A stretch of DNA of 64,000 nt from positions 1,550,001 through 1,614,000 of the forward strand of contig NZ_CP065938.1 of the NCBI RefSeq assembly GCF_025232395.1, given 5' to 3'. A program made the translations under genes and the position numbers. Of this stretch, positions 63,226 to 64,000 are shown piece by piece. This stretch comes from Taurinivorans muris (GTDB lineage Bacteria; Desulfobacterota; Desulfovibrionia; Desulfovibrionales; Desulfovibrionaceae). Positions within the stretch are counted from its first letter, which is position 1, and every line of letters starts with the position of its first letter. The notes under the pieces are model-generated. The model saw nothing but the letters and a program-made list of their open reading frames with translations, was not told the origin of the DNA and ran no database searches.

Positions 63226-64000
63226 GAATGGTATTTATCCGACATATCGGCAATAAAAACATATGGCAAACAAAACGGATAAGACATTCAAAACAAGCGT
63301 TTTCAGGTTCTGCTTCGCATTTAAAAATATCGCGCACAATCATGCGGCACCATAAAAAAAACGGCAGGAAAAACGGCTTTTAAATATGATGATATTAAGA
63401 CCATAGGACAACTCATATTCCATTCTGGCAAGCTGCCAAATCCATAACTAACGCATGCGCAAAACAAAACGGATAAGACAAATAAGAATTTCAAAACAAT
63501 CGGTGCGCAAGCCGTTCTGCTTCCCATCCAAAAAAGACGGCGGATAATCAGAGACCCCCCTATAACGAAACCGTTTTTAAATGCGCCGATATTGAAGCTG
63601 GTATTGAAACGGCAGGACAATTCACATCATACGCATTGCACCCGCCGAAAAATATCCGCCGCTGACATATTCAGTATCTTCCTTTCCCGTATCCTGCCGT
63701 ATTCTGCATAAGCATGGTTGACTTCCATACAAAATACGATTCAAAGACCAAATCAAACCCGAAACATTTCCGAAAAAAGCAAAAAAATACTTTTTTATTT
63801 TTTAATGTATAAACAAGTGGTTAATACATTATTTTTAAAAAAAGCAAATACACGCCAAAATATAAAGCCTCAAAACAGCCTATTTCAGCTTTTTAAAATT
63901 TTCATGTAGGGGGATAAAGCTTATAAAAAAAACTTGTCAATACGGCATATTTTTGCTATAAAAGCTTTATACGGAAAAAAGGTGAAATTCGCAAAGCGGA
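63226..64000. other. Non-coding tail of the window with a diverged tandem repeat
   Basis: No supported gene in 775 bases. Two related stretches (about 63260-63410 and 63455-63640) share CAAAACGGATAAGACA, CAAAACAA, TTCTGCTTC and TTTAAAT-type blocks in the same order, so they are an old duplication, perhaps of a decayed small gene. The last 70 bases hold a promoter and the start of a leader for a gene outside the window. Confidence 0.6.
63934..63962 (+). promoter_or_regulatory. Predicted sigma-70-type promoter at the window end
   Basis: TTGTCA (63934-63939), a 17-base spacer and TATAAA (63957-63962), followed by a possible ribosome-binding site AAAAAAGGTG near 63976. The gene it serves is outside the window. 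Confidence 0.72.

Noticed and set aside
1-64000. CRISPR arrays, insertion sequences and rRNA genes
   Set aside because: No regularly spaced repeats, transposase genes with inverted ends, or rRNA sequence were seen.

Overview
The window looks like chromosome from a Gram-negative sulfate-reducing deltaproteobacterium of the Desulfovibrionaceae, with roughly mid-40s percent G+C by eye (not computed). The reasons are LPS genes (lpxC, hldD, hldA), a Pal lipoprotein, a psd-pssA-leuA-leuC-leuD row, and a lactate-use operon in which the iron-sulfur LUD subunit is fused to a CCG-domain subunit and followed by a lactate permease, an arrangement known from Desulfovibrio. Two perfect parS sites in front of parA-parB suggest that the right end lies near the replication origin. 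The genus cannot be fixed from sequence alone.

Layout. 1-10 kb: the end of priA, a ParD-like antitoxin with a frameshifted toxin, a Memo-like protein, an aminotransferase, a foreign-looking LysR/LysE pair, a flavodoxin-type reductase with a secreted hydrolase, and an RRM RNA-binding protein. 10-19.4 kb: phosphatidylethanolamine synthesis, leucine synthesis, a chemoreceptor, a DMT transporter and pal. 19.4-21 kb: two tRNA-Pro genes and a solitary DpnI-type restriction enzyme. 21-28.8 kb: pyrC, pyrB, two tandem surface acyltransferases and lpxC. 29-36.2 kb: a zinc-ribbon/YIP1 protein, hldD, a YkgJ protein, a strange chorismate mutase-like/EPSP synthase-like protein, two envelope proteins and acpS. 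36.6-41.2 kb: lactate utilisation and uptake.

41.2-57.8 kb is a mazEF-type toxin-antitoxin pair followed by a leftward podovirus-like island: lysozyme-like protein, large terminase, portal, Bbp19-like protein, scaffold, major capsid, Bbp16-like protein, tail tubular proteins, internal virion proteins, tail fibre, holin, amidase and both spanins. It carries packaging, structural and lysis genes only. No integrase, repressor or replication gene is visible, so it is either a defective prophage or a gene-transfer-agent-like particle cluster. The lysis genes lie between inverted 98-bp repeats and pieces of a second holin and amidase. 58-64 kb returns to core genes: glnS, parS sites, parA, parB and hldA.

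One theme recurs: local duplications with one decayed copy (aminotransferase start, glnS 3' part, holin start, amidase end, 63.2-63.7 kb) alongside intact tandem pairs (acyltransferases, tRNA-Pro). The most interesting points are the structural-only phage island with its repeat-bounded lysis cassette, the orphan DpnI homologue, the apparently inactive EPSP synthase-like fusion, and an in-frame fusion in the phage island that keeps a strong internal start.
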